DNA of 33,721 nt from Tateyamaria sp. (GTDB taxonomy: Bacteria; Pseudomonadota; Alphaproteobacteria; Rhodobacterales; Rhodobacteraceae): NCBI GenBank assembly GCA_018668195.1, contig JABITU010000093.1:1-33721 (forward strand), given 5' to 3'. The translations under genes and the position numbers were made by a program. Under the pieces are notes generated by a model that was not told where the DNA came from, made no database searches, and saw nothing but the letters and a program-made list of their open reading frames with translations. Each line of letters starts with the position of its first letter. Within the stretch, counting starts at the first letter, position 1. Positions 26,438 to 33,721 of the stretch are shown here, one piece after another.

Positions 26438-26451
26438 CCGCTATAAAGCGG
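26438..26451. terminator. short stem-loop CCGCT-ATAA-AGCGG
   Basis: A 5-bp stem with a 4-base loop lies 12 bp from the SIMPL stop, on the metY transcript's far side. It may add to transcription ending between the convergent genes. Confidence 0.4.
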
Positions 26452-26462
26452 CCTATCAGCGC

Positions 26463-27140
26463 TCAGGGGATCAGATCGAACGTGATCGAGACCCGAGCGC
26501 TGACAGACACCTCGCCAGTTGCGATCGCCATGCTGTCGCGGCGGGCCGTTGCCATCATCATCTCAGGCTGCCCAACGCCGCCCTGTTCGCTTAGCGTGAT
26601 GATCTGGCCAAGGGTCGCATTCGCGGCTTGTGCCAGTTGCGCAGCTTTAGCCATGCCATCGCGCACCGCATCCGCCCGCGCCTGTGCTTCCTGCTCAGAC
26701 GGGTCTTGCAAGGTAAATTGCACTCCGTTGAAAGTATTGGATCCGGCGGCCAATGCTGCATCGAGGACCGGGCCAAGTTTATCGAGGTTGCGCACCCGCA
26801 CGGACAATGTGTTGCGCGCAACAAATCCGATAATCCGTCGCGAGGATACGCTGTCACTCCAGATCGGAGAAACGCTCAACTGATTGGTCTGCACGTCGCG
26901 CGCGTCAACCTTCAACCCCGCAAGTGCGGTGAGCAATGCGGCGACATCAATATTTACTTGCTCCATTGCCGTTTGGGCCGTTTTGGCGTCGTGTGTCACG
27001 CCGAGCGAGATGATTGCCATGTCAGGCACCGCAGCCACCTGCCCTTCGCCAACAACGGACACGACGCGCATGGGCGCTTCTGCCACAGCCTGAACAGCCA
27101 ACCCCAATAGCATCGCCAAACTCACGATAATCATTCGCAT
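26463..27140 (-). CDS. SIMPL-domain (DUF541) periplasmic protein
   Basis: The 225-residue product starts with a signal peptide (MRMIIVSLAMLLGLAVQAVA, then EAPM), so it is exported. The mature part has the SIMPL pattern: MRVVSVVGEGQVAAVPDMA (the GEG.v...pD element), later FVARNTLSVRVRNLDKLG and FTLQDPSEQEAQARADAV, then ARAD-like helices and a final ARVSITFDLIP strand. SIMPL proteins are linked to oxidative-stress defence in some bacteria, but the mechanism is unclear. A GGGA site precedes ATG 27140. It is divergent from the GspL-GspC-like gene across 170 bp. Confidence 0.88.
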   Translation of the reverse strand: MRMIIVSLAMLLGLAVQAVAEAPMRVVSVVGEGQVAAVPDMAIISLGVTHDAKTAQTAMEQVNIDVAALLTALAGLKVDARDVQTNQLSVSPIWSDSVSSRRIIGFVARNTLSVRVRNLDKLGPVLDAALAAGSNTFNGVQFTLQDPSEQEAQARADAVRDGMAKAAQLAQAANATLGQIITLSEQGGVGQPEMMMATARRDSMAIATGEVSVSARVSITFDLIP

Positions 27141-27310
27141 TATTAATTATCCCATACTAAATCTGTTTACCCACTGTATCTTGCGCTTGCATTGCGCTTT
27201 AGCACAAGACGACTGTGGCCTTTTGCTTTTCATGAGCAAAGACCTGCTCTATCTTGTGATGGAATGCGTCTCTCGTGTTCCTCACGACGCACAACTGCTA
27301 CAGGCCCGGT

Positions 27311-29716
27311 ATGAAGCCACAGTTCGCGCTGTCCTTGTCCTTAGACGGGATCCGTTTTCTCCTTCGCGCGGCAGGGGGCTGGCAAAGCGTGGGCGATGTA
27401 AATTTGCAGACCCCTAAACTAGCAGCTGAGCTGTCGGCGCTGCGGGCTATTGCCAAAAAGCTTACCCCACACCGCTTGCAAACGAAGCTGATCATACCCA
27501 ATGATCAAATCCGCTACCTTAGCATCGAAACCGGCGACTTGGATGAAGCCAGTCGCCAGTCAGCAGCCCGCAAAGCGCTGGTCGGTGCAACGCCCTATCC
27601 AGTTGATGAATTAGCCTTTGATATTTGCGCCGAGGGCGGCACCACACATATCGCCGCCGTAGCATATGTCACCCTCAAAGAGGCCGAAGCCTTTGCGGTC
27701 GAGCACCAATTTAACCCGGTCAGTTTTGTCGCTGCCCCCGAGGACCAGAGATTTTTGGGCGAGCCGTTTTTTGGGGTCACCGCCATTTACAAATCGCTTA
27801 ACCAGAAAAATGGCAAGGTCGAACCAGACGGTATTCGGGTCGTGGTCACCGGTTCAGTCGATATTAAGTCACAGACCGACGACACACCGAAGAGTGCAGA
27901 AGAAAAGCAAGGCGACCTCGCGCTGGATGAAAGCGGATCGCAACCCGATAGTGGAAAAGATATCGGCCTGGACAATATTACGCTTCAAAACACAAATATT
28001 CCGGAAAATGCCATCGCCCAAGCCGATGACGATGCCAGATCCTCGCCGCATTCGGCGGCTGTCGCAGCGCTTGGGTTTGCCAGCCGCCGCGGGTCACCAA
28101 TCGCAACAGTCGCTCCGGTGGGTGGGTTCACGCGCGGCGAACCACCCAAAAGATCTACAAGAGCGGTTGCAGCTCAAGTGCCGCTGCCGCCCATCACACC
28201 GCCCAAGTCAGCCACTGACAGCCTTCGCCAGATGGCGGCGCCTGCGCCAGATCCCCCGTCAAAAAAACCATCCGAACCGTTAATCGAGCGCTTTATGTCA
28301 CGGCGCAAAACACCTGCAGTGATACCGACGACCAAGGTTCCAGCAAAACTTTTAGTCACCCCCACCATGACGGCTGAGCTGGAAGCCAGACGCATGACCA
28401 TATTCTGGGCGCGCGAAACGGATGGGGGCGGCAAACCGCGCAATCCTAACCTGATCTTGATGGCGATTTTGCTGATATTTTTAGCAAGCGTAGCTGCATG
28501 GGCAACAGTTTTTTTTGACGATGGACTGGCGCGACTGTTTCAGGGACGTGAACGTACACTCGCATCCACATTACCCAAAGAAACGCCCGCGATCATCGCA
28601 AAAGACGTTGGAGCAACAACAATAACCCCAGAGGAAGCCGCCGAAACAGACATCGAATTGGTGGCAATAGATGCCGTTGGCCTGACTGCCAAAGAATCCG
28701 CCTTGCTGGACGCGCTGCGCGATCCCTTGCCGGACACCTTGCGCAACCCTCCGAGCAGAGCAGCGCTGGATGCAGCTGCGCTGAACGCGCGCTATGCTGT
28801 TACCGGCATCTGGCCAAAATCACCCGAACCCACTCTTCTGATCGAAGCAATCTTGCTTGACGATCTTTATATCCCCAGCATCGATCCGATCAGTCCGGCA
28901 CTCGATGCTGTTGCGCTGCCTGCCCAGACCTTGTTCGAGACCGATGTGCAGCTTGCAGTCGTAACTTCACCAGCTGCGGCAGGCACAAATTTCACGATTG
29001 GAGACGACGGGCGCGTGACTCCAACCACTTCGGGCGCACTTAGCCCCGATGGCTTCACCGTGTATCTTGGTCGCCCGCAAGTCGTACCGCCGGCGACACC
29101 TGTGCGCTTTGCCAACGATCCAACAGCGTCCAACACTTTGACCCAAATCAGACCCCGCGCCCGGCCAGGCGACCTCGTTGCACAAAATGAACGGGCCACT
29201 TTGGGCGGTTTGCTAAGATCAGAACTAGCGGGCCTGAGGCCAAGACTACGCCCCGCCTCGGTCCAGCAGAAAGCCGAAGAGCAATCCCCGACAGATGAAG
29301 CGGACGGCCTAGCCAGCCCGCGGGCCACCGCTCAATCTGCACGCCCTAACCTGCGTCCTCGAAATTTTGAGCGCATTGTGGCTCGCGCGACCCAATCTCC
29401 GAATAGGGGATCCACCGCGGCGGCGGCCACTGCCAGCGTCGCCCCTGGAACGGTCACACCACCGATACCATCATCGGCATCAGTGTCGCGCGAGGCCACT
29501 GTACGCAACGCCATCAAACTCAATCGAATTAACCTTGTCGGCGTATATGGAACACCTACGGACCGTCGGGCACTTGTGCGACTGTCAAGCGGACGCTACC
29601 GCAAAATTCAGGTAGGCGACAGAATTGATGGTGGGCGTGTCTCGGCTATCGGAGACGACGAATTACGCTATCAAAAGGGCTCACGGAACTTGGTTCTCAA
29701 AATACCAAAGGGCTAA
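27311..29716 (+). CDS. GspL/PilM-like + GspC/PilP-like membrane fusion protein
   Basis: The 801-residue protein appears to have three zones. Residues 1 to about 160 look like the start of a GspL/PilM cytoplasmic actin-like domain (FALSLSLDGIRFLLR, then KLIIPNDQIRYLSIE). A long Pro/Ala-rich, low-complexity linker follows (about 200-370). One membrane helix lies at about 378-400 (NLILMAILLIFLASVAAWAT). Past another disordered stretch, the C-terminal 65 residues (LVGVYGTPTDRRALVRLSSG, KIQVGDRIDGGRVSAIGDDE) match the beta-rich HR domain of GspC/PilP. The topology N-in/C-out suits a platform protein of a type II or type IV system, but no other such gene adjoins. The start ATG 27311 has a weak ribosome site. 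A related Roseobacter gene exists, as I recall, without a name. Confidence 0.7.
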   Translation: MKPQFALSLSLDGIRFLLRAAGGWQSVGDVNLQTPKLAAELSALRAIAKKLTPHRLQTKLIIPNDQIRYLSIETGDLDEASRQSAARKALVGATPYPVDELAFDICAEGGTTHIAAVAYVTLKEAEAFAVEHQFNPVSFVAAPEDQRFLGEPFFGVTAIYKSLNQKNGKVEPDGIRVVVTGSVDIKSQTDDTPKSAEEKQGDLALDESGSQPDSGKDIGLDNITLQNTNIPENAIAQADDDARSSPHSAAVAALGFASRRGSPIATVAPVGGFTRGEPPKRSTRAVAAQVPLPPITPPKSATDSLRQMAAPAPDPPSKKPSEPLIERFMSRRKTPAVIPTTKVPAKLLVTPTMTAELEARRMTIFWARETDGGGKPRNPNLILMAILLIFLASVAAWATVFFDDGLARLFQGRERTLASTLPKETPAIIAKDVGATTITPEEAAETDIELVAIDAVGLTAKESALLDALRDPLPDTLRNPPSRAALDAAALNARYAVTGIWPKSPEPTLLIEAILLDDLYIPSIDPISPALDAVALPAQTLFETDVQLAVVTSPAAAGTNFTIGDDGRVTPTTSGALSPDGFTVYLGRPQVVPPATPVRFANDPTASNTLTQIRPRARPGDLVAQNERATLGGLLRSELAGLRPRLRPASVQQKAEEQSPTDEADGLASPRATAQSARPNLRPRNFERIVARATQSPNRGSTAAAATASVAPGTVTPPIPSSASVSREATVRNAIKLNRINLVGVYGTPTDRRALVRLSSGRYRKIQVGDRIDGGRVSAIGDDELRYQKGSRNLVLKIPKG

Positions 29717-29792
29717 CTGGCACATTCTGTACTGTCGTATTGCTATTTCTTAAACTACTCAGGTTTGAGCCCACATCCGTGCCTCGTACATA

Positions 29793-30285
29793 GGTGTTTA
29801 ATCCCATGGTTTGATGGTGCGATCTATTGTTTGGAATGGAAGGAAGCATTATTAAACAAGTACGTCACGGCTGCGCCACGACTGGGCACGCAGTCAGAGC
29901 AGAAATACAATGATTGCAAGCTACAAACCCAGAATTAATATCAAAACGGTTGCCAAATGGCGCAAGCGTGAGGCAATTGAAGATAGCAAGACTGGCCCAA
30001 CCGAATCTAGCTCTACAATTTGAGCGCCGATAAGGACGCGATGTTCGTGGCTTTCAGGCGTTATACGCTGTTTTGCCACTGGACGACTGCCGCTACGCCT
30101 TAAACCTTCGATCCCGCATCTGACGCGGTCGTCTTTGCATCGGTGTCTGCAACCTAACCTTACATCCAGATTACCACTTATGGGGGACGAAAAGCCCAAA
30201 TAGTAAAAGTTTAACGAATAAAATATGGATTAATCTGCCTGAAAAGCAACGTCAGGTAAATGCCGAAAAGTAGGGTTCAACACGC
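29793..30285 (+). pseudogene. IS481-family transposase, N-terminal remnant
   Basis: A likely left terminus (TGTTTAATCCCATGG, 29793) is followed by pieces of the conserved IS481 start: IIKQVRHGCATTGHAVRAEIQ, then a TGA (29911), a frameshift, INIKTVAKWRKREAIEDSKT, GPTESSSTI, then PLDDCRYAL and PSIPHLTRSSLHRCLQ, before GDEKPK and stops at about 30199. Several stops and frame changes show it is dead. The reading ends around the first catalytic Asp region; the C-terminal half is absent here. It fills most of the 719-bp gap 29717-30435. Confidence 0.82.
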
Positions 30286-30435
30286 GGCAATTAACATCTT
30301 TGGATAGAAATAGTTTCCCTTTATAAGATTCCCCAAAAGGGCGCCGCACAATCAGCGCGATCTTGCCGCTGCACTGCCTTTTTTGTGTCCAAATTTCCGG
30401 TCAAAACAGTTTCTGAAACTACGTTTGGATTGTTT

Positions 30436-31734
30436 ATGATGGCACTTGCAGAACGCATTCTTGTCCCCTGGACGCAAATTCGCAGAAAATTTTGGGGGCC
30501 AACGAAGAGCATGGCACATGACGGAATTTTGCATTCTCAGACAATACTCAAGGTACCTACTAAGCAAGTCACACTCGCAATGGAACATGCCCTGTCCATC
30601 CCCTGCCCCGATCTAACGGACGAAGACCGCGATCACGATTTCCACAAGAAACGTGGACTGGGGTTCGCACGCCAAGAAGACTGGGCCGGATTGTCCCAAG
30701 CAATTGCTTCCGCCGAAGAAACACGTGCAAAAACCACTGGCGGCATGCCGGTCGCTGAATTGCTAGCATTTGGTGCGCGCACGGATGTGGTCGGCCTTGT
30801 TGAACATGCCCTTATTACCGGAAAACCAGATCGTGACGCCCCGATCATGGAGGGCATCGAAGCCCTCGAAGACGTACTGTCCGACCATTCCGACGACGCA
30901 ATAATCGCATCAATTATTGCACAGGCGCATATGGACATTGGATGGGCGTGGCGCGGCACTGGCGCAGATACTCTCGTTCCAGCGCACAATCGCGAAGCTT
31001 TTGATGCGCATTTCGAACGGGCGGCTGATATCCTTGCTGGGTTTGATCAAAACAACATCAAAATCCCTCTTTTCGCAGCAACGCGCTGCGCACTCAACGC
31101 AGGTTTGAGTGCGCCAGTCGAAAAGATTGTTGCCGACTATGAAACCTGGCTAAAACTTGATCCGCACAACGCTCTTGTTTTGCGCGCAATGGGCAATCAT
31201 CTGCTGCCGCGCTGGCACGGAACCTATGACCGACTCGAGATTGAAGCGCGTCGCGCCGCCTCGAAAACAGCCTATATTTGGGGCGCTGGCGGCTACACTT
31301 GGACCATGTTTGATGCAATCTCTTCTGACGCAAAGGCTTGTGCTCGGCTCGACCTCAGGCTTTTCTGCGATGGTCTGATCGACATCGTCCGCCACTGTCC
31401 CGACCAATACACGGTGAACCTGCTTGCCGCGTACTGTGCCAGTACCATTGGCACCATGCCCACCGGCCAAGGAGAGGCCGACTATGTCCGCGCGCAAATT
31501 GCAGCTGCCGCAAAGTGGCTGATCAAAGATCACATGACCGAACTGCACCCGATGGTCTGGGCTAATGCTGCTCGAGGCTTTGACAATGCACTCAAAGTGC
31601 GTTGCCCAAAGCGCTACGTAGCTTCAGGCCATGCCGACGCGCGACGTTTTCTTGTAAATTTATTTCACAGCGAACTCGCCGTAGGTCACGAGGTTTTATT
31701 CACCGAAAAAGGTGCCAAAACACGGATGGCCTGA
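30436..31734 (+). CDS. 432-residue helical protein of unknown function
   Basis: I do not recognise the family. The product (ATG 30436; an in-frame GTG at 30385 and an ATG at 30511 are other possible starts) is mostly alpha-helical and looks like a repeat-helix (TPR-like) protein: LLAFGARTDVVGLVEHALITG, IIASIIAQAHMDIGWAWRG, then LKLDPHNALVLRAMGNHLLP, where the LDPHNALVLRAMGNHLL piece resembles a TPR unit. There is no signal peptide or membrane helix. A basic N-terminus (RRKFWGPTK) is seen. It lies after a dead IS481 element and before a 305-bp gap, so its operon is unknown. The upstream 30286-30435 holds CCCTTT...AAAGGG, a possible promoter-side hairpin. Confidence 0.65.
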   Translation: MMALAERILVPWTQIRRKFWGPTKSMAHDGILHSQTILKVPTKQVTLAMEHALSIPCPDLTDEDRDHDFHKKRGLGFARQEDWAGLSQAIASAEETRAKTTGGMPVAELLAFGARTDVVGLVEHALITGKPDRDAPIMEGIEALEDVLSDHSDDAIIASIIAQAHMDIGWAWRGTGADTLVPAHNREAFDAHFERAADILAGFDQNNIKIPLFAATRCALNAGLSAPVEKIVADYETWLKLDPHNALVLRAMGNHLLPRWHGTYDRLEIEARRAASKTAYIWGAGGYTWTMFDAISSDAKACARLDLRLFCDGLIDIVRHCPDQYTVNLLAAYCASTIGTMPTGQGEADYVRAQIAAAAKWLIKDHMTELHPMVWANAARGFDNALKVRCPKRYVASGHADARRFLVNLFHSELAVGHEVLFTEKGAKTRMA

Positions 31735-32039
31735 CATCACTTTGGCCCTGCATGTGCCAATCCGACGTGCAAGCGCGACCCGCCTTGCGCAAATATCGCA
31801 ATGCATGCGGTGGCCTATTACGAGTTCCCATTGAACCAAATAATGCGTCGCAAGCGTAAAACCAGCGACTTTGCTAATGGAGAGACAGGCACGAATATAC
31901 TGGCCAAGATCTGCAGGCTTCGCTTTAGAGTGTCTTGAATGCCGGCACGTTTAGCTGGCTTCACGCGCGTGCCCAAAACCATGGTGTGCTGATGACCTTT
32001 CGTTCCACGTGGATGGCATTAAAAAACACGCGCTCTGGT
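31735..32039. other. intergenic stretch without a recognised gene
   Basis: Between the 432-residue protein and the minus-strand gene at 32040 lie 305 bp. A frame of 35 residues at about 31752 has no family likeness. No tRNA or clear terminator with U-tract is seen. Confidence 0.45.
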
Positions 32040-32528
32040 CTATCCAACCCTAAGCTTGCGTACCGCTCCGGCCAACAAAGCACGGGAATACAACTGGTGC
32101 GCACCCAAAAGACTCTGGAATACCGGACCCAACGTGGGCTTGCCTCCACGCCCCGGCACGGGAACCACGACTGACCCAAAACGTAATTGCCCCTCAGCAA
32201 CCTGCAACCACGACATCGTTCGCCCACTTTTGTCCTGCATCAGCAGCTCATCATCAGTTCGGCTAACAACCCGCCAAACCGCAAATTTATCAGCCCGCCC
32301 GTCGGCAAGCGCCGCTACGTCTGCATCGCTTGATGGTACACGTGCGAACAAGCCCAACACCAGCCGCTCGCAACGAAACAGTGGTTGTGTATAAAATGCG
32401 CTAATATACTGACATAGATCAACGTTCTTGCGCGTGGCACATGCAAAGCAATCCGTATAATGCCCGCCGACCTGCACATAGCTGAACAGTAAACTACTTT
32501 CCGGGATGGGGCTTTCAGTCACGTTCAT
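32040..32528 (-). CDS. unrecognised 162-residue protein, weakly DUF2867-like
   Basis: The start ATG 32528 (or GTG 32543) opens a soluble protein with no signal or membrane helix. The order of elements (YVQVGGHYTDCFACATRKNV, then LVLGLF, ADKFAVWRVVSRTDDELLM, RTMSWLQVAEGQLRFGSVVV, HQLYSRALLAGAVRKLR) recalls the DUF2867 layout, in which a DC(F/Y)A segment is near the start and an Arg-rich helix ends the protein, but the match is weak. The Cys at DCFACAT and the CER segment could be functional. It is divergent from gatB across 116 bp. I would not assign a role. Confidence 0.55.
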   Translation of the reverse strand: MNVTESPIPESSLLFSYVQVGGHYTDCFACATRKNVDLCQYISAFYTQPLFRCERLVLGLFARVPSSDADVAALADGRADKFAVWRVVSRTDDELLMQDKSGRTMSWLQVAEGQLRFGSVVVPVPGRGGKPTLGPVFQSLLGAHQLYSRALLAGAVRKLRVG

Positions 32529-32644
32529 GATACTATCAAACACGAGAATCTCGCGAATCCAAGGCGGCCATGCGCCGCGCCCTCTTGCGGGCTATCGCTG
32601 GCTGATCTAAACCCCCATGCGGGCCCTAAACCAGTGGTGAAAAC

Positions 32645-33721
32645 ATGCTTGACCTGACCGAAGATACCCCAAAGCCCAAAACTATCGCGGGTGCAAAGCA
32701 TGATTGGGAACTTGTGATCGGCATGGAAGTCCACGCGCAGATCAGTTCAAATGCCAAACTGTTTTCAGGAGCATCCACAACATTCGGGGCCGAGCCAAAC
32801 TCGAACGTTGCTTTTGTTGATGCCGCAATGCCCGGCATGTTGCCTGTTATTAACAAATATTGTGTCGAACAGGCGGTACGCACAGGTCTGGGCCTCAAGG
32901 CCCAAATCAACCTGAACTCTGCTTTTGACCGCAAGAACTATTTTTACCCGGACAATCCGAAAGCCTACCAGATTTCACAATTCGACAAGCCGATCGGCGA
33001 GAACGGCTGGATTGAGATCGAAGTGAATGGCTATAAAAAGAAAATCGGCATCACGCGTATCCATATGGAAGAGGATGCCGGCAAGCTGACCCACGGCAAT
33101 GGATACTCGCTGGTAGACTACAACCGCCAGGGAACGCCGCTCGTTGAGATCGTATCGGAACCCGATATACGCACGCCGGATGAGGCATATGCCTATCTGG
33201 AAAAGTTGAAGTCAATCATCCAATATACGGGTGTATCGGATTGTAAAATGGAAGAGGGCTCACTTCGATGTGATGCGAATATTTCCATCAGGCCGGTTGG
33301 CCAGAAGGAATTTGGCACAAAAACCGAGCTGAAAAACCTGAACTCTTTCAACTTCGTGCGCAGAGGTCTTGAGTACGAAGAAAAGCGCCAGGAGCAGGAA
33401 ATCCTTGCTGGCCGTGAAATCCAGCAGGAGACAAGGCGATATGATGAAGCGACGAACACCACTCTCTTAATGCGCGTAAAAGAAGGTTCAGATGATTATC
33501 GTTATTTCCCTGAACCGGATCTTCCTGATCTTTATATCGATGAAGAGTGGAAGGCAAGGGTTCGTGCGCAGATTCCAGAGCTTCCGGACGAGCGCAAGAA
33601 GCGATATGTTGAAGATATGGGACTGCCAGCTTATGATGCAGAGGTTTTGACCGTATCGAAAGAGATGGCTGACTTCTTTGAATCTGTCGTCAAAGCGGAG
33701 GCAGATCCGAAGCAGGCTTCC
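32645..33721 (+). CDS. gatB: Asp/Glu-tRNA amidotransferase subunit B, 3' part cut by the window
   Basis: GatB is the kinase/tRNA-recognition subunit of GatCAB, which converts misacylated Glu-tRNA(Gln) or Asp-tRNA(Asn) to the right amide form. The visible 359 residues have [13 protein letters not shown] near residue 19, the zinc/kinase elements ([20 protein letters not shown]), [46 protein letters not shown] and the [14 protein letters not shown] segment. The final part, [13 protein letters not shown], opens the tail. Full GatB has about 500 residues, so the missing 140 are beyond the window. The start ATG 32645 has a weak ribosome site (GTGGTGAAAAC). Confidence 0.96.
   Translation, partial: MLDLTEDTPKPKTIAGAKHDWELVIGMEVHAQISSNAKLFSGASTTFGAEPNSNVAFVDAAMPGMLPVINKYCVEQAVRTGLGLKAQINLNSAFDRKNYFYPDNPKAYQISQFDKPIGENGWIEIEVNGYKKKIGITRIHMEEDAGKLTHGNGYSLVDYNRQGTPLVEIVSEPDIRTPDEAYAYLEKLKSIIQYTGVSDCKMEEGSLRCDANISIRPVGQKEFGTKTELKNLNSFNFVRRGLEYEEKRQEQEILAGREIQQETRRYDEATNTTLLMRVKEGSDDYRYFPEPDLPDLYIDEEWKARVRAQIPELPDERKKRYVEDMGLPAYDAEVLTVSKEMADFFESVVKAEADPKQAS

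Noticed and set aside
1..33721. CRISPR arrays, rRNA and tRNA genes
   Set aside because: No regularly spaced direct repeats, rRNA-like stretches or complete tRNA cloverleaf were seen; a GTTCGAAC near 23447 lacks the rest of a tRNA.

Overview
The window looks like chromosomal DNA of a marine alphaproteobacterium of the Roseobacter group (Rhodobacterales). The evidence is the gene set: MaeB with a fused phosphotransacetylase domain, PrpE, a MerR/acyl-CoA dehydrogenase/FadAB island, a CobW-DUF1826-DUF6525 operon, HemP beside an imelysin gene, and MetY. Two copies of the C-rich 'GGAGT..T-tract..AAGATGAAG' intergenic sequence also fit, as I recall it from Rhodobacteraceae genomes. Both edges cut genes: cdd on the left and gatB on the right.

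Layout. At 1-1493 (minus) lie the N-terminal part of cytidine deaminase and, upstream, a glyoxalase-like plus double-cupin protein. Divergent from these are maeB (1684-3957) and prpE (4258-6147). The gap before prpE carries a cluster of TTTGCAAA boxes typical of ScfR/PccR control of propionate genes. Next come an acyl-CoA synthetase (minus), an EamA exporter (plus) and a sulfotransferase gene broken by one in-frame stop. From 18189 leftwards to 9895 runs a same-strand beta-oxidation island: MerR regulator, DmdC/FadE-like dehydrogenase, small ribbon-helix-helix-like protein, LCAD-like dehydrogenase, glutathione transferase, thiolase and multifunctional FadB, closed by a 14-bp stem-loop.

From 18.2 to 25 kb the region is accessory and partly decayed. 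It holds a dead C-terminal half of an IS481-type transposase, a COG0523 GTPase-DUF1826-DUF6525 operon with translational overlaps and a divergent Rrf2 regulator, and an iron-type operon of overlapping small genes (53-aa protein, HemP, Cys-rich 158-aa protein). The imelysin gene of that operon is cut after about 91 codons by an IS21-type remnant. An orphan glycosyltransferase-like gene follows.

The right part has metY convergent with a SIMPL-domain periplasmic protein, then an 801-aa protein that appears to join a GspL/PilM-like cytoplasmic part, one membrane helix and a GspC/PilP-like periplasmic domain. After it come a dead N-terminal half of an IS481-type transposase, an unrecognised 432-aa helical protein, a small unrecognised protein and gatB.

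The metabolic genes share a theme of acyl-CoA handling: activation (PrpE, acyl-CoA synthetase), beta-oxidation, and C4/C3 balance (MaeB). The least explained items are the GspL-GspC-like fusion, the small RHH-like protein inside the beta-oxidation operon, the HemP micro-operon, and the Rrf2-controlled COG0523 operon.
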